DNA of 64,000 nucleotides from Rhizobiales bacterium CCH10-E5 (GTDB lineage: Bacteria > Pseudomonadota > Alphaproteobacteria > Rhizobiales > Beijerinckiaceae). The position numbers and the translations under genes are program-made. The DNA lies in the NCBI GenBank assembly GCA_001556125.1, contig LSIG01000165.1, positions 52,096-116,095 of the forward strand. The letters are read 5' to 3'. The notes under the pieces are model-generated. The model saw only the letters and a program-made list of their open reading frames with translations, searched no databases and was not told where the DNA came from. The stretch's first letter is position 1. Every line of letters starts with the position of its first letter. Of the stretch, positions 17,199 to 26,787 are shown in pieces.

Positions 17199-18152
17199 TT
17201 ACCGCGGCATCCGCGCCGCGGTCTCCGACAGGCTGACCATCATGTTGTAGTTGTTGACGATCCAGTTGGCGTCGTTGGCGGCGCCACGGCGGACATCGCC
17301 CTTGCTCTTGGCGAGCTTGTCGGAAAAATCGCGCAGTTTGCCGAGCCAGGACCCGGCCTGGCTGTCGATCATCAGCGACGTGCCAGGGTTCTTGTCCTTG
17401 AACGCGTCGAGTTCGCGGATTGCGGCGGCGTAATCGGCGACGGTGGCGTTGAAAGCCTTCAGATCGACGATCGGCTTCTCGTTGCTGGGCATCTGATCCA
17501 TCACGGACCGTGCGTTGATCATCACATTGCGGATCTGCCAGCGGGCGGAGCGCCCTTCGCGCTGCTCGACCGAGGCGAGTTCGCGCTGGTCGAGCCCCTT
17601 CTTGTAGTCGCGCATCAGCGCATCCAGCCGAGCGCGCTCGGCGAGGAAGCTCTGCGCCGCGGGCACCATCAGCCCGTGCAGCTTCTGCCCCTCGGCGAGA
17701 TTGTCGTCGCGGTAATCCTTGCGGTCGTAGTAGCGCTCGGCCCGAGTGATCAGGGGCGCCAATTCCTGATAGGCCTTGATGTAGGCGGCGACGGAGGCAT
17801 CGATCGCCGGCAGCTTCGGCTCCCGCGTCAGGAACTCCTCGGCCTTCCGGATCTCGCCGGTAACGTCATAGAGGCTGTAGAGCCCGTAGCCGATATAGCG
17901 CTCCTTGCCGGTCGGCCCCTTCTTCAGATCGACCCAACTGCCATAGCGCTCCCAGGATTGAATCGCCCGCAGCGTGCGGTTCATCAGCGCCGTATAGGCG
18001 TTCGACTTGGCGATCGCCGTCTGGAGCTCGGCATCCTGGGCCGGAGCCGTGCGTGCGGACGGAGCGGCGGGTGCCTGCGCGACGGCGGCGCCGGGCGCGA
18101 CAGCGAGAAGGACGGCGGAGAGTGCGCCGCAAAGACCGTTTGGGATCGTCAT
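17199..18152 (-). CDS. DUF3829 (YiiG-like) secreted protein
   Basis: The 317-residue protein has a signal peptide (cleaved near AAVAQA) and a mostly helical mature part with Asn/Tyr-rich segments such as SNAYTALMNRTLRAI and YDRKDYRDDNLAEG. These resemble the YiiG/DUF3829 family of periplasmic or lipoprotein-like proteins of unknown function. No lipobox Cys is present. It lies between CoxL and the rhodanese gene on the same strand, but its link to either is unclear. Confidence 0.75.
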   Translation of the reverse strand: MTIPNGLCGALSAVLLAVAPGAAVAQAPAAPSARTAPAQDAELQTAIAKSNAYTALMNRTLRAIQSWERYGSWVDLKKGPTGKERYIGYGLYSLYDVTGEIRKAEEFLTREPKLPAIDASVAAYIKAYQELAPLITRAERYYDRKDYRDDNLAEGQKLHGLMVPAAQSFLAERARLDALMRDYKKGLDQRELASVEQREGRSARWQIRNVMINARSVMDQMPSNEKPIVDLKAFNATVADYAAAIRELDAFKDKNPGTSLMIDSQAGSWLGKLRDFSDKLAKSKGDVRRGAANDANWIVNNYNMMVSLSETAARMPR

Positions 18153-18198
18153 GCTTCAGCTTTCGTCAAGATCGGCGAGCTGGACGGAGCGCTGCGGC

Positions 18199-18516
18199 TC
18201 ATCCCTGCTCCACCGGCTCGCCCCGCATCGCCCAGTCCTTGAATCCCCCCAGATAATGGCTGTCGACGTCGAGCCCGGCGGATTGCGCGAACTCCAGCGC
18301 TCGCAGCGAGCGCACGCCGGCCGCGCAGGAGAGCACCAGCTTCTTGCCGGGCTCATTGGGCAGATCCGCGGGGTCGAAGCGCGAGAGCGGCCGCGAGACC
18401 GAACCCGGAATGTGCCCGGCGGCGAATTCATGCGGCTCACGGACATCGACGATCAGGATGGTGCCGTCGGCGAGGCCGGCCTTGATGTCGTCGATGTCGA
18501 GATCGTTCACGGTCAC
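18199..18516 (-). CDS. Single-domain rhodanese-like protein
   Basis: The GTG at 18516 has a GGAG 8 bases upstream and gives 105 residues (VTVNDLDIDD...); a TTG at 18534 would extend it by six. The rhodanese fold is shown by VDVREPHEFAAGHIPG and the active-site loop LSCAAGVRS, with Cys64 as the persulfide-forming residue. It probably transfers sulfur in the cytoplasm. It follows the TRAP large permease gene with an 18-base gap and may be cotranscribed. Confidence 0.87.
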   Translation of the reverse strand: MTVNDLDIDDIKAGLADGTILIVDVREPHEFAAGHIPGSVSRPLSRFDPADLPNEPGKKLVLSCAAGVRSLRALEFAQSAGLDVDSHYLGGFKDWAMRGEPVEQG

Positions 18517-18534
18517 GGGCAGGCTCCGGCGCAA

Positions 18535-19854
18535 TCACTCCAGCAGCTTCACCAGATAGAGCGTGAGCGCGGGAAATGCCACCACGACACCCAGCCGCAG
18601 GATGTCGACCGCGACGAAGGGCAGCACGCCGCGATAGATGCTGGTCACCGGCACGTCGCGCGCCAGCGAGGCGACGACGAAGACGTTGAGGCCGATCGGC
18701 GGGCAGGTCATGCCGATGCCGACGACGATCAGCACGAGGATGCCGAACCAGATCGCCACATCGTCCGCCGGCATGCCGAAATCGAGCGCGGTCACGATCG
18801 GGAAGAACACCGGCAGCGTCAGCAGGATCATCGCCAGCTCGTCCATCACCCCGCCGAGGACTATGTAGAACAGCAGCAGGCCGATCAGCACCGTGTAGGG
18901 CGCCCAGCCGGAAGCGGCGATCATCTCCGCCGCCGCGGTCGGCACCTGGGTCAGGGCGAGGAAGGCGTTGAAGACCTCCGCCCCGAGCAGGATCGCGAAG
19001 ATCATCGCCGAGGTCTCGGCCGTCTGCAGGATCGCCTGACGCACCGCAGCAGGCGTCAGCGTGCGACGCACCAGGCCGATGACCAGCATGACGAAGGCGC
19101 CGACCGATGCCCCCTCCGTCGGCGTGAAGACGCCGCCATAGATGCCGCCGACGACGACGACCGCGACCAGCAGCGCCGGGATGATGCCGAGCAGCGGCCG
19201 CACGCGGTCTGCCCACGCGATGCGCGGCTGCGCCGGAACCCAGTCCGGGTGACGGCGGCTCATCAGCGCGATGGTGATGCAGTAGAACGCAGCCGCCAGC
19301 AGGCCCGGGATCAGCGCCGCCTTGAACAGCTTGGCGATGTTCTGCTCGGTCGAGATCGCATAGACGACCAAGATGACCGAGGGCGGGATGAGAATGCCCA
19401 ATGTGCCGCCGACCGCGATCACCCCGCAGGAGAAGCCGGGATCGTAACGGTAGCGCCGCAGCTCCGGGAGCGCCGCGCGCGAGAAGGTCGCGGTCGTCGC
19501 CACCGCCGAGCCGCAGATCGCCCCGAAGCCGGTGCAGGCGCCGATCACCGCCATGCCGAGCCCGCCGCGCCGGTGCCCGACCAGCGCAGCGGCGGCCTTG
19601 AACAGATCGCCGGCGAGCCCCGAGCGCTCGGCGAAGGCGCCCATCAGCACGAACAACGGGATCACCGACAGCGTGTAATTGGCGAAGATCTGGTAGGGCG
19701 TGGTGCGGATATAGTTCAGGAACGGGTCGAGCCCGTTGAGTTGGATGTAGCCGACGCCCCCGACCAGCATCATGGCGAGCCCGATCGGCAGCCGCAGCGC
19801 CATCAGCGCGAGCAGAACGACGAAGCCCGTGATGGCGATAGCGAAACCGCTCAC
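18535..19854 (-). CDS. TRAP transporter large permease (DctM)
   Basis: The 439-residue protein, started at GTG 19854 (VSGFAIAITGF), has about twelve membrane spans. It carries the DctM signatures SVIPLFVLMGAFAERSG, GAICGSAVATTATF and LGILIPPSVILVVYAI. It forms the channel of a three-part TRAP importer driven by a sodium or proton gradient. The GTG overlaps the DctQ stop by 4 bases (GTGA). The long open frame upstream of the GTG in the same frame lies over dctQ and is not counted. Confidence 0.92.
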   Translation of the reverse strand: MSGFAIAITGFVVLLALMALRLPIGLAMMLVGGVGYIQLNGLDPFLNYIRTTPYQIFANYTLSVIPLFVLMGAFAERSGLAGDLFKAAAALVGHRRGGLGMAVIGACTGFGAICGSAVATTATFSRAALPELRRYRYDPGFSCGVIAVGGTLGILIPPSVILVVYAISTEQNIAKLFKAALIPGLLAAAFYCITIALMSRRHPDWVPAQPRIAWADRVRPLLGIIPALLVAVVVVGGIYGGVFTPTEGASVGAFVMLVIGLVRRTLTPAAVRQAILQTAETSAMIFAILLGAEVFNAFLALTQVPTAAAEMIAASGWAPYTVLIGLLLFYIVLGGVMDELAMILLTLPVFFPIVTALDFGMPADDVAIWFGILVLIVVGIGMTCPPIGLNVFVVASLARDVPVTSIYRGVLPFVAVDILRLGVVVAFPALTLYLVKLLE

Positions 19855-20354
19855 GCTGTCTGCCTCAGCAGGCGCCGCGCACTGACCATGGCCGAGACGG
19901 ACACCAGCAGCGCGAGCGCGGCACAAAAGCCGATCGGCAGATAGCTCGGCACCAGCAGCACCATGCTGGTTTCGCCGGTGCCGAAGGCCGCCCGCGCCCC
20001 CACCGCGAGCCGCCAGGCGATCAGCGCCATCACCAGCGCATAGACGATGTCCCAGCCCGCATCGATGCGGCGCTGCCAGCGCTCGGGCAGCTTGAGTGTG
20101 AAGGTGTCGACGAAGATGTTGCCGCGGCGCAGCTGGCACCAGGGCAGGAAGCAGAAGGCGGCGAGCGCCGTCGCCATCTGCACCAGCTCGAAATCACCCG
20201 GCACGCCGGCCCCCCCGACGAGGTCGGAGCGCAGCGTGACACTGATCACCACCGTCACCGAGAGCGTGATCAGCAGCACGCCGCCCAGAAGGGCGACGCT
20301 CTGGACCACGCGCTCGAACGCCGATGGCGCAATCTCCCCCCGATCCTGCGCCAT
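19851..20354 (-). CDS. TRAP transporter small permease (DctQ)
   Basis: The 167-residue, four-span membrane protein matches DctQ (CQLRRGNIFVDTFTLKLPE and VYALVMALIAWRLAVGA). It links the binding protein to DctM in the inner membrane. It is preceded by dctP with an 8-base gap and overlaps dctM by 4 bases, so the order is the standard P-Q-M operon. Confidence 0.9.
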   Translation of the reverse strand: MAQDRGEIAPSAFERVVQSVALLGGVLLITLSVTVVISVTLRSDLVGGAGVPGDFELVQMATALAAFCFLPWCQLRRGNIFVDTFTLKLPERWQRRIDAGWDIVYALVMALIAWRLAVGARAAFGTGETSMVLLVPSYLPIGFCAALALLVSVSAMVSARRLLRQTA

Positions 20355-20362
20355 CGTCCCGG

Positions 20363-21415
20363 TCAGGCCGCCTTTTCGTGTTTGGCGAGCGCGGCCCTCG
20401 CGCTGGCGAGCAGCTTCTCGCCGTCGAGGCCCTTCTCCTTGGTCGACTTGATCCAGGCCTCGATGACCGGCTCGGTCGTCTTGCGCCAGCGCGCGGCCTC
20501 CGCCTCCTCGATCACGGTGATGGTGTTGCCGCGCTTGCGCACCATCTCGGAGACGGCGATGGCCTGCTCGTCCCAGACCTTTCCGGCCATGCCGGCCGCA
20601 GCGGCGCCGGAATTGCGGTCGATGATCGCCTTCAGGTCCGGCGCCAAGGCTTCATACTTCGCCTTGTTCATCGCCAGGATGAAGGTTGCGACATAGAGGG
20701 TCGGCGAGCCCGGAATCTCGGTGTGGAACTTCACGAGTTCCTGCACCTTCACCGAGGGCACCACCTCCCAGGGAATGACCGCGCCGTCGATGACGCGCTG
20801 CGCCAGCGATTCCGGCACCTGCGGCACCGGCATGCCGATGGCGTTGGCGCCGAGTGCCTTCAGCGCCTCGCCGGCGAGACGCGTCGGAAAGCGCAGCTTG
20901 AGGCCCTTGAGGTCCTCCATCGTCTTGACCTGCTTGTTGGCGTGGATCAGCCCGTGATCATGCGCCCAGACGCAGATCGGGTGCACGTCCTTCAGCTCGG
21001 CGGCGAGGTTCTGCTGCGCGTATTCGGTCAGCGCCAGCGAGTTCACCAGCGCGCGCTTGTTGGCGACGAAGGGGAGCTCGAACGCTTCGAGCCCGGTGAA
21101 ACGACCCGGCGTGTAGCCCGGCAGCGTCCAGACCAGATCGGCCACGCCGTCGCGGGCCTGATCGAAGAGCTGCGGCGGGGTGCCGCCGAGCTGCATCGAC
21201 GGGAAGATGTCGATCTTGATGCGGCCGTTGGATTCGGCCGCGACCTTGTCGGCCCAGGGTTTCAGGAACTTGGCATGGCCGACCGCGACCGGCGGCAGGA
21301 AGTGGTGCATCTTCAGCGTCACCTCCTGCGCATTCGCGCGGGTGGCACGCAGCACGAGCGGGGCGGCGACGGCAGCGCCGGCCCCCGTCAGCAATTGGCG
21401 GCGATCGAACCTCAT
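20363..21415 (-). CDS. TRAP transporter substrate-binding protein (DctP), Tat-type signal
   Basis: The ATG at 21415 follows a near-perfect GGGAGGGAAG site. The 350-residue protein starts MRFDRRQLLTGAGAAVAAPL, a twin-arginine-like signal, then TLKMHHFLPPVAVG of the mature domain. The DctP signature DLKGLKLRFPTRLAGEALKA includes the conserved Arg for carboxylate binding. It is periplasmic and gives the importer its specificity, likely for an organic acid. It is the first gene of the operon; a strong terminator lies about 200 bases upstream for the opposite neighbour. Confidence 0.9.
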   Translation of the reverse strand: MRFDRRQLLTGAGAAVAAPLVLRATRANAQEVTLKMHHFLPPVAVGHAKFLKPWADKVAAESNGRIKIDIFPSMQLGGTPPQLFDQARDGVADLVWTLPGYTPGRFTGLEAFELPFVANKRALVNSLALTEYAQQNLAAELKDVHPICVWAHDHGLIHANKQVKTMEDLKGLKLRFPTRLAGEALKALGANAIGMPVPQVPESLAQRVIDGAVIPWEVVPSVKVQELVKFHTEIPGSPTLYVATFILAMNKAKYEALAPDLKAIIDRNSGAAAAGMAGKVWDEQAIAVSEMVRKRGNTITVIEEAEAARWRKTTEPVIEAWIKSTKEKGLDGEKLLASARAALAKHEKAA

Positions 21416-21608
21416 GACTTCCCTCCCGAGGATGTCGTTTGTTGCCCGGCGCGGCTCCCCCTCGGAGCCAGCGCGCGGCCCTGTCTTCACCTTAGCACGA
21501 CCGGCGGCGAGTCTGGGTCTTGCGGCCCGCCCGCTTCTGGATCGCCGAGATCGTTGCCGACGCAACCAAATCCGTCAAGGCCCCGTCTGGCCTGCGGACG
21601 TGCCGCGC

Positions 21609-21635
21609 AAAAAACCGCGCCCCGGAGGGCGCGGT
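21609..21635 (-). terminator. Rho-independent terminator after the LysM protein gene
   Basis: On the minus strand ACCGCGCCC-TCCG-GGGCGCGGT forms a perfect 9-base GC-rich stem followed by a run of T (the AAAAAA at 21609-21614 on the plus strand). It lies 24 bases beyond the LysM gene stop and is a textbook intrinsic terminator. Confidence 0.88.
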
Positions 21636-21658
21636 CATCATCAGCCGATGCGAAGCGC

Positions 21659-22096
21659 TCAGGCCTGCGCCGGAATCCGCAGCACCCAGCCGGGCTGGAT
21701 TAAATCGGGGTTCTTCACCGGCGGCGTGTTCGCCTTCACGATGTCGGTGTATTTTGCGCCCTGGCCCTTGCCGTAGTGCTCCTCGGCGATCTTCCAGAGC
21801 GTATCGCCCTTCTTCACCGTGTAGAACACCGCGGCCGGCACCTCCTTGGCGACGATGAGGTCGGATTCGACACTGGCGATGCCGGCCGTGTTGCCGAGCG
21901 CCAGAATGATCTTCTCGGCCTCTTCGGTGGTCATCGCCTTGCCCGAGACCTTGACCTTGTCGCCATCGACGCTGATCGCGACGTCGGAGGGCAGGCCGTG
22001 GCCCGCGAGTTCCTTCTGCAACGCATCCGGCGTCGCCGCCTTGGCCGAGCCGAAGATCTTGGCTCCGGCATCCTTGATGAAGCTGAACAGGCCCAT
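21659..22096 (-). CDS. BON-LysM protein (YgaU/Kbp-like)
   Basis: The ATG at 22096 follows a GGAGG site; the 145-residue product starts MGLFSFIKDAGAKIFG. A BON domain (about 20-85) precedes a LysM domain (about 92-140, FYTVKKGDTLWKIAEEHYG). This matches the Kbp/YgaU family, which in E. coli binds K+ and may sense it; no signal peptide is visible, also typical. It ends at a strong terminator and is a single-gene unit. Confidence 0.9.
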   Translation of the reverse strand: MGLFSFIKDAGAKIFGSAKAATPDALQKELAGHGLPSDVAISVDGDKVKVSGKAMTTEEAEKIILALGNTAGIASVESDLIVAKEVPAAVFYTVKKGDTLWKIAEEHYGKGQGAKYTDIVKANTPPVKNPDLIQPGWVLRIPAQA

Positions 22097-22295
22097 GTCG
22101 TTCCTCCGTCGTTGGGCACCCATCAAGCCCAACTGCGATGCCATGTTCAAGGCACTCTGGCGACCGGGTGTGATTTTGCGGCCGGGATGCCGTAGCGGGA
22201 GGCCAGATCATTCCGCGGCAGCGATGGACAAAGGGGTTTCCTCCGAACGCGGGCACTGTCACAAGCGCCGCGCAATTCCCATCCGGAGCAGACCG

Positions 22296-22724
22296 ATGCT
22301 GACCCTCGCCCAGGCCCAGACGATCATGACCACCGCCCTCGCCCATGCCCAGAGCGCCGGCTTCAAACCGCTGACCATCGCGATCCTGGACGCGCGCGGC
22401 GCGCAGAAGCTCTTCACGGCGCAGGACGGCACCAGCCTGAAACGCGGCGAGATCGCCATCGGCAAGGCCCATGGCGCGGTCGCGATGGGCATCGGCTCGC
22501 GCGCCCTGCACAAGATGGCGCTCGAGCGGCCCTATTTCGTCGAGGCGGCAACCCATGCCGTCGGCGGCTCGCTCGTCCCGGTGCCGGGCGGCGTGCTGAT
22601 TCGCGATGCGGCTGGCACGCTTCTGGGGGCGATCGGCGTCTCTGGCGACACGTCCGACAATGACGAGGCTGCGGCGCTGGCGGGCATCACCGCCGCCGGC
22701 CTGGTCGGCGACACCGGCGCCTGA
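22296..22724 (+). CDS. GlcG/HbpS-family heme-degrading or heme-binding-like protein
   Basis: The 142-residue protein uses ATG 22296 with GGAG upstream. It has the HbpS/GlcG pattern: LTLAQAQTIMTTALAHAQ, a central FTAQDGTSLKRGEIAIGKAH and VPVPGGVLIRDAAGTLLGAI with a conserved GVSG. Members form octamers and can bind haem or cobalamin-like ligands, but in many organisms the function is unknown. It is divergent from the LysM gene and convergent with the YfhO-like gene (19 bases). Confidence 0.8.
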   Translation: MLTLAQAQTIMTTALAHAQSAGFKPLTIAILDARGAQKLFTAQDGTSLKRGEIAIGKAHGAVAMGIGSRALHKMALERPYFVEAATHAVGGSLVPVPGGVLIRDAAGTLLGAIGVSGDTSDNDEAAALAGITAAGLVGDTGA

Positions 22725-22743
22725 TCCGAAAGCCCGGCGCGGC

Positions 22744-25320
22744 TCAGTGAGCCAGCGCTGAGGAGACCATGTCCCGGCTCGCCGGCGCTGCCGGCGTGCC
22801 CAGCCGCAGTGAATCGCGCACCTGCTGCGAGGGCGCGGCAAGGAGGGAGGGCAACAGCCTGTCGCCCTCGGCGACCAGCGGCTCCTCCTTCAGCGGCGGC
22901 AGCGGCAGCAGTTCCTCCGCCGGCTCGGCCGGGGCCGGGGCGACGCGCTCGCGCAGCTCCGCAAAGGCCCCTTCGATCGGGTGGAAGCTGAAGCGGACCC
23001 GATGCGTGCCCGCCGGGACCTGAACGGCCCGGAACAGCACATTCGCCTTCAGGATGTCGGCGTCGACACCATCCACCTGGGCCCGCCACCAGGGATGATA
23101 GATGTCGTTCAGCACGACGAAGCCGGCGGCCGAACTCGTCACCTCGATCTCGACCTCGGTGTTCTGGTAGCGCTTCACCGTGACGTCCGCACGCACCTGT
23201 GCAGGCCCCTCCGGCATGGCGACCGGTGGCTCGGCATCGAGCAGGACGGCCTGCTGCGGGTCGACCTCGGGCCAGCGTCCACTCTGCTTCATCGCGTCGA
23301 AATCGGCGAGTTCCCAGCCACCGACGAACTGCACGCGCGGCAGCGCCCGCGGGTTCTCGTAGACATAGCCTTCCTTCGTGCGCGCGATCAGCCGGAGGTC
23401 GCCCTCGCGCAGCGTGTGGTCGATTTGTTCGATCGGCAGCGGCGAGGCGATGTAGCGGAGCCCAAGCAGATTGGCGAGGCGGCAGCGATAGGACGGAAAC
23501 AGCGGCGTGAACTTGCGCTGATCGGGCCCCGCGATGGTGTCGCGCGTGCCGACCGCATCCGAGAAATCGGCGAGGCGCAGCGGGTTGTAGCCGAGCGTGT
23601 GATCGAAGCCGTGGACCATGCCGGCATTGGGCCATTCGAAGCCCATGCCGAGCAGTTCCACCCGGTCCCGCCGCGGCGACCCTGCGGGCTGGGCCGTCAG
23701 CCGTTTCAGGACCTGGACCGTCTCGTTGCGCGTGTCGGGGCGCAGGACGTCATAGATGTCGGGCGCCAGAGCCGTCGATTCGTTCGGCCCGTTGTTGGCG
23801 GCGAGATCCGCCGCGACGACACCGGCCACGAGCAGCGAAGCAGCGACAGGTCCGAGTCCCCGCCTCAGCCGGCTCAATCCGTGAAGCAGGGCCAGCGCGA
23901 GGGACAGCCAGAGCAGGGCAAAGGCCACCGGCTTGAGCGCTTCCGTCAACCGCCCCTGCTGCGACGAAACCAGCAGCGCGAGACCAGCCAGCACGACCAC
24001 GAAGCCGGCACCCCACAGCCAGTCACTCCTCGTCAGACCGGGCTGCGGCTCGCTGAACAGACGATGCAGCATGTAGCCGGACAGGAGCGCACCGAGAGCA
24101 CCGATCAGGAAGGTGGCATCGGCAGGCCGGCGGAAGGCGTCGATGCCCGGCAGATAATGGTAGAAAGCGGCAAAGGCCGGCGTGTAGCGGCCGAGAGCGA
24201 ACAGCACCATCAGCGCGAACAGGATGGTGAAGGCGCGCACGCCCTTGTCCCAGAGCCAGCCGCGGCTCAGCCCGGGGACGACCAGAAGCAGCGCCGGCAG
24301 AGCCCCGAAATAGACCTGCCCCATGTTCTGCGACAGGAACAGTTCCTTGGCGTTCCAGCTCGGGCTGTAGGGGCCCCAGAATTCGATCTTCGGATCCTGC
24401 GCCCCGAACAGATCCGCGACGAAGGCGGTCAGCAGCGAGGCCGGATGCAGCGATCCGCGCCCGGCCTCGACCAGATCCACGGCAGGCCGCGTCGTCGCCT
24501 CGGCGAAAAGCCAGGTCCAGAGCAAGGGCAGCGCCACGACGCCGAGGCCGACGACAGCCGCGGCTGATCCCGGCAGAAGGCTGGCGCGGAACGCCGGCCA
24601 GCCGCCGGACAGCCAATGCGCCAGCACGACGCCGATCAAAACATACGCGCCCAGCAGCGCGACCTGATCGGGCTCGACCATCATCAGGCCGGCGGCGAAG
24701 CCCGCCACCGCCCCGGCGACGAGCGAGCCGCGCTGCAGCATCCGCAGGGTCAGCCACAGCGCGATGGCGAAGAAGGCGAGGCTCGCGATCTGCCCGACAT
24801 GCTGGACCCGCCAGGCGGCCGAGGCGCCAAAAGCGAAGACGAGCGCCGCGAGCAGGCCGCCGGCCGGATGCCAGTTCCGGTCGCGAAAGATCATCATCAC
24901 CGCCAGCCCGCCCGCCAGCAGATGGGCGAGCACATAGGCGTCGACGGCACGAAAGCTCGGCGAGGGAACGAGCGCCGCTAGAAGGATGGCGGGGGAGAAG
25001 ATCAGCGATTGGGGATCGGCCACCTGCGGCGAGCCGCCGAAGACGTTGTGCGTCCAGAACGGGGACTGGCCCGAATGCAGCGCCCGCGCCAGGAACTGGA
25101 TCTGCGCCTGGAAATGCGCCTTGGCATCGAACGGGATGGTGACCGCGCCCGATAGCCAGGGCCAGCACAGCAGCGCCCAGACACAGATGAAGGCCATGGC
25201 CGCCAGCCCGTAGCCGGCAACCCTTCTCGAATGCGTGTCCAACGGACCCCCCGGTCCCTCGTCCTTGCCGGAGGCCCCCGGATTGGCAGCCACAGTCCAG
25301 CCTGTCAGTGGGCGAACCAT
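22744..25320 (-). CDS. Large YfhO-like multi-span membrane protein
   Basis: The 858-residue protein has about twelve hydrophobic spans in the first ~480 residues and a soluble C-terminal part of about 350 residues. Segments such as HNVFGGSPQVADPQSLIFSP and FRRPADATFLIGALGALLSGY, together with the C-terminal YHPWWRAQVDGVDADI, resemble YfhO/bacterial membrane glycosyltransferase-like proteins. Such proteins modify envelope glycopolymers. The 5' end is uncertain: ATG 25320 has a poor ribosome site, and a TTG about 27 codons inside, after a G-run, is possible. Its substrate is unknown. Confidence 0.75.
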   Translation of the reverse strand: MVRPLTGWTVAANPGASGKDEGPGGPLDTHSRRVAGYGLAAMAFICVWALLCWPWLSGAVTIPFDAKAHFQAQIQFLARALHSGQSPFWTHNVFGGSPQVADPQSLIFSPAILLAALVPSPSFRAVDAYVLAHLLAGGLAVMMIFRDRNWHPAGGLLAALVFAFGASAAWRVQHVGQIASLAFFAIALWLTLRMLQRGSLVAGAVAGFAAGLMMVEPDQVALLGAYVLIGVVLAHWLSGGWPAFRASLLPGSAAAVVGLGVVALPLLWTWLFAEATTRPAVDLVEAGRGSLHPASLLTAFVADLFGAQDPKIEFWGPYSPSWNAKELFLSQNMGQVYFGALPALLLVVPGLSRGWLWDKGVRAFTILFALMVLFALGRYTPAFAAFYHYLPGIDAFRRPADATFLIGALGALLSGYMLHRLFSEPQPGLTRSDWLWGAGFVVVLAGLALLVSSQQGRLTEALKPVAFALLWLSLALALLHGLSRLRRGLGPVAASLLVAGVVAADLAANNGPNESTALAPDIYDVLRPDTRNETVQVLKRLTAQPAGSPRRDRVELLGMGFEWPNAGMVHGFDHTLGYNPLRLADFSDAVGTRDTIAGPDQRKFTPLFPSYRCRLANLLGLRYIASPLPIEQIDHTLREGDLRLIARTKEGYVYENPRALPRVQFVGGWELADFDAMKQSGRWPEVDPQQAVLLDAEPPVAMPEGPAQVRADVTVKRYQNTEVEIEVTSSAAGFVVLNDIYHPWWRAQVDGVDADILKANVLFRAVQVPAGTHRVRFSFHPIEGAFAELRERVAPAPAEPAEELLPLPPLKEEPLVAEGDRLLPSLLAAPSQQVRDSLRLGTPAAPASRDMVSSALAH

Positions 25321-25423
25321 GCCCGCGACGAGGTGAACCGAAACTGAATGAAATCACGCAGCCGTGATCACGACTTTCCGTTGGGTAAGCGATTGGTTGC
25401 GGCGATGGGAGAATCCGTGCGCT

Positions 25424-26659
25424 TCACCGCCCTTGGGCGACCCAAGCCGCCAGCACGCGCCGCTCATCGGCCGTCATTCCGGACAGATTGTTGGGCGGCA
25501 TCGCGTGGGTCATCACCGCCTGGACCCGGATGGCGCGCGCATGGGCCGCGATCGTCTCGGGCTCGTGCAGCAGCACGCCCTTGGGCGCGATCTGGATGCC
25601 CGGCCAGCTTGGCTCGGGCGCATGGCACATCGCGCAGCGCCCCGTGACGATGTTGGCGACTGCCTCCGGCGGCGGCTGCAGCCCGGCCAGCATCACCGGC
25701 TTCGTCGCCGGCAGCGGCGATAGCCCCAGCCGCTCGCGCCCGCCGGGCGAGGACGCCATCGCCGCCCAGAAAGCGAGCCAGAGGGCGACCAGCGCGACCG
25801 CCCAGGTCCACCAGGGCGATTTGGCATGGTCGGCGTGGCGGACATTGAAGAAATGCCGGATCAAAGCGCCCGCCACGATGATCAGCGCCACCAGCACCGG
25901 GATCACCGCCGAATTGGCATAGGTGACCGGATAGTGGTTCGACAGCATCAGGAACAGCACCGGCAGCGTGATGTAGTTGTTGTGCAGCGAGCGCTGCTTG
26001 GCCGCCTTGCCGTATTTCGGGTCCGGCTTCTCGCCCGCGGTCAGCGCCGCGATGACCTTCCGCTGCCCCGGCATGATGTTGAAGAAGACATTGGCGGTCA
26101 TGATCGTCGCCATCAGCGCGCCGGTGTGGATCAGCGCGCCGCGCCCGGAGAAGACAGAGGCGAAAGCCCAGCTCGCCGCGACGACATAGGAAAAGCCGAG
26201 CACGCCGAGCAGCACGTCGTTGCGGCCCAGCGGCGAGCGGCAGAGCCAGTCATAGAACAGCCAGCCGAACACCAGCGCCAGGATGCCGATGGCGCCCGCG
26301 GCGAGCGGCGAGAGCTGCATCACCGCCGGGTCGATCAGATAGAGCTCGGACTGCGCATAATAGACCCAGACCAGCAGGAAGAAGCCCGAGATCCAAGTCC
26401 AGTAGGCCTGCCATTTGTGCCAGGTCAGCTCGGCCGGCATCACGGCGGGCGCGACCAGGTATTTCCGCATCTCGTAGAAGCCGCCGCCATGGACCTGCCA
26501 GGCGCGGCCGCCTTGGCCCGGCGGGATGTCGGCGGCGGGACGCAAGGACGCGTCGAGATGGATGAAGAAGAAGGACGAGCCGATCCAGGCGATCGCGGTG
26601 ATCACATGCAGCCAGCGCAGCAGCATGCCGCCCCATTCCATCAGATAGGCGTCGAGCAT
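25424..26659 (-). CDS. puuD: PuuD-type urate hydroxylase with C-terminal cytochrome c
   Basis: The 411-residue protein has eight or nine membrane spans, with the urate hydroxylase part marked by LRWLHVITAIAWIGSSFFFI and KAYWTW-type segments. It ends in a cytochrome c domain with CAMCH at 342-346. PuuD oxidises urate to 5-hydroxyisourate in the inner membrane and passes electrons through its own cytochrome to the respiratory chain, replacing soluble urate oxidase. It is divergent from hiuH and puuE-uraD, which carry out the next steps. Confidence 0.92.
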   Translation of the reverse strand: MLDAYLMEWGGMLLRWLHVITAIAWIGSSFFFIHLDASLRPAADIPPGQGGRAWQVHGGGFYEMRKYLVAPAVMPAELTWHKWQAYWTWISGFFLLVWVYYAQSELYLIDPAVMQLSPLAAGAIGILALVFGWLFYDWLCRSPLGRNDVLLGVLGFSYVVAASWAFASVFSGRGALIHTGALMATIMTANVFFNIMPGQRKVIAALTAGEKPDPKYGKAAKQRSLHNNYITLPVLFLMLSNHYPVTYANSAVIPVLVALIIVAGALIRHFFNVRHADHAKSPWWTWAVALVALWLAFWAAMASSPGGRERLGLSPLPATKPVMLAGLQPPPEAVANIVTGRCAMCHAPEPSWPGIQIAPKGVLLHEPETIAAHARAIRVQAVMTHAMPPNNLSGMTADERRVLAAWVAQGR

Positions 26660-26787
26660 CGCCGCGGTGGTCCCCTCATCTGGCGCGCAGGACGATGGAC
26701 TTCGCCCGCGCCGAAGTTACGGTTGGCGCGAGGCGGCATGCAAGCGCGGCGCCGCGCGGGCAGCTAAAAGAACGGCAGGAAGGACGC

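Noticed and set aside
18007..19944. 645-codon plus-strand open frame opposite the TRAP genes
   Set aside because: Gln/Arg/Asp-rich, no domain, covers three genes on the other strand; a typical shadow.
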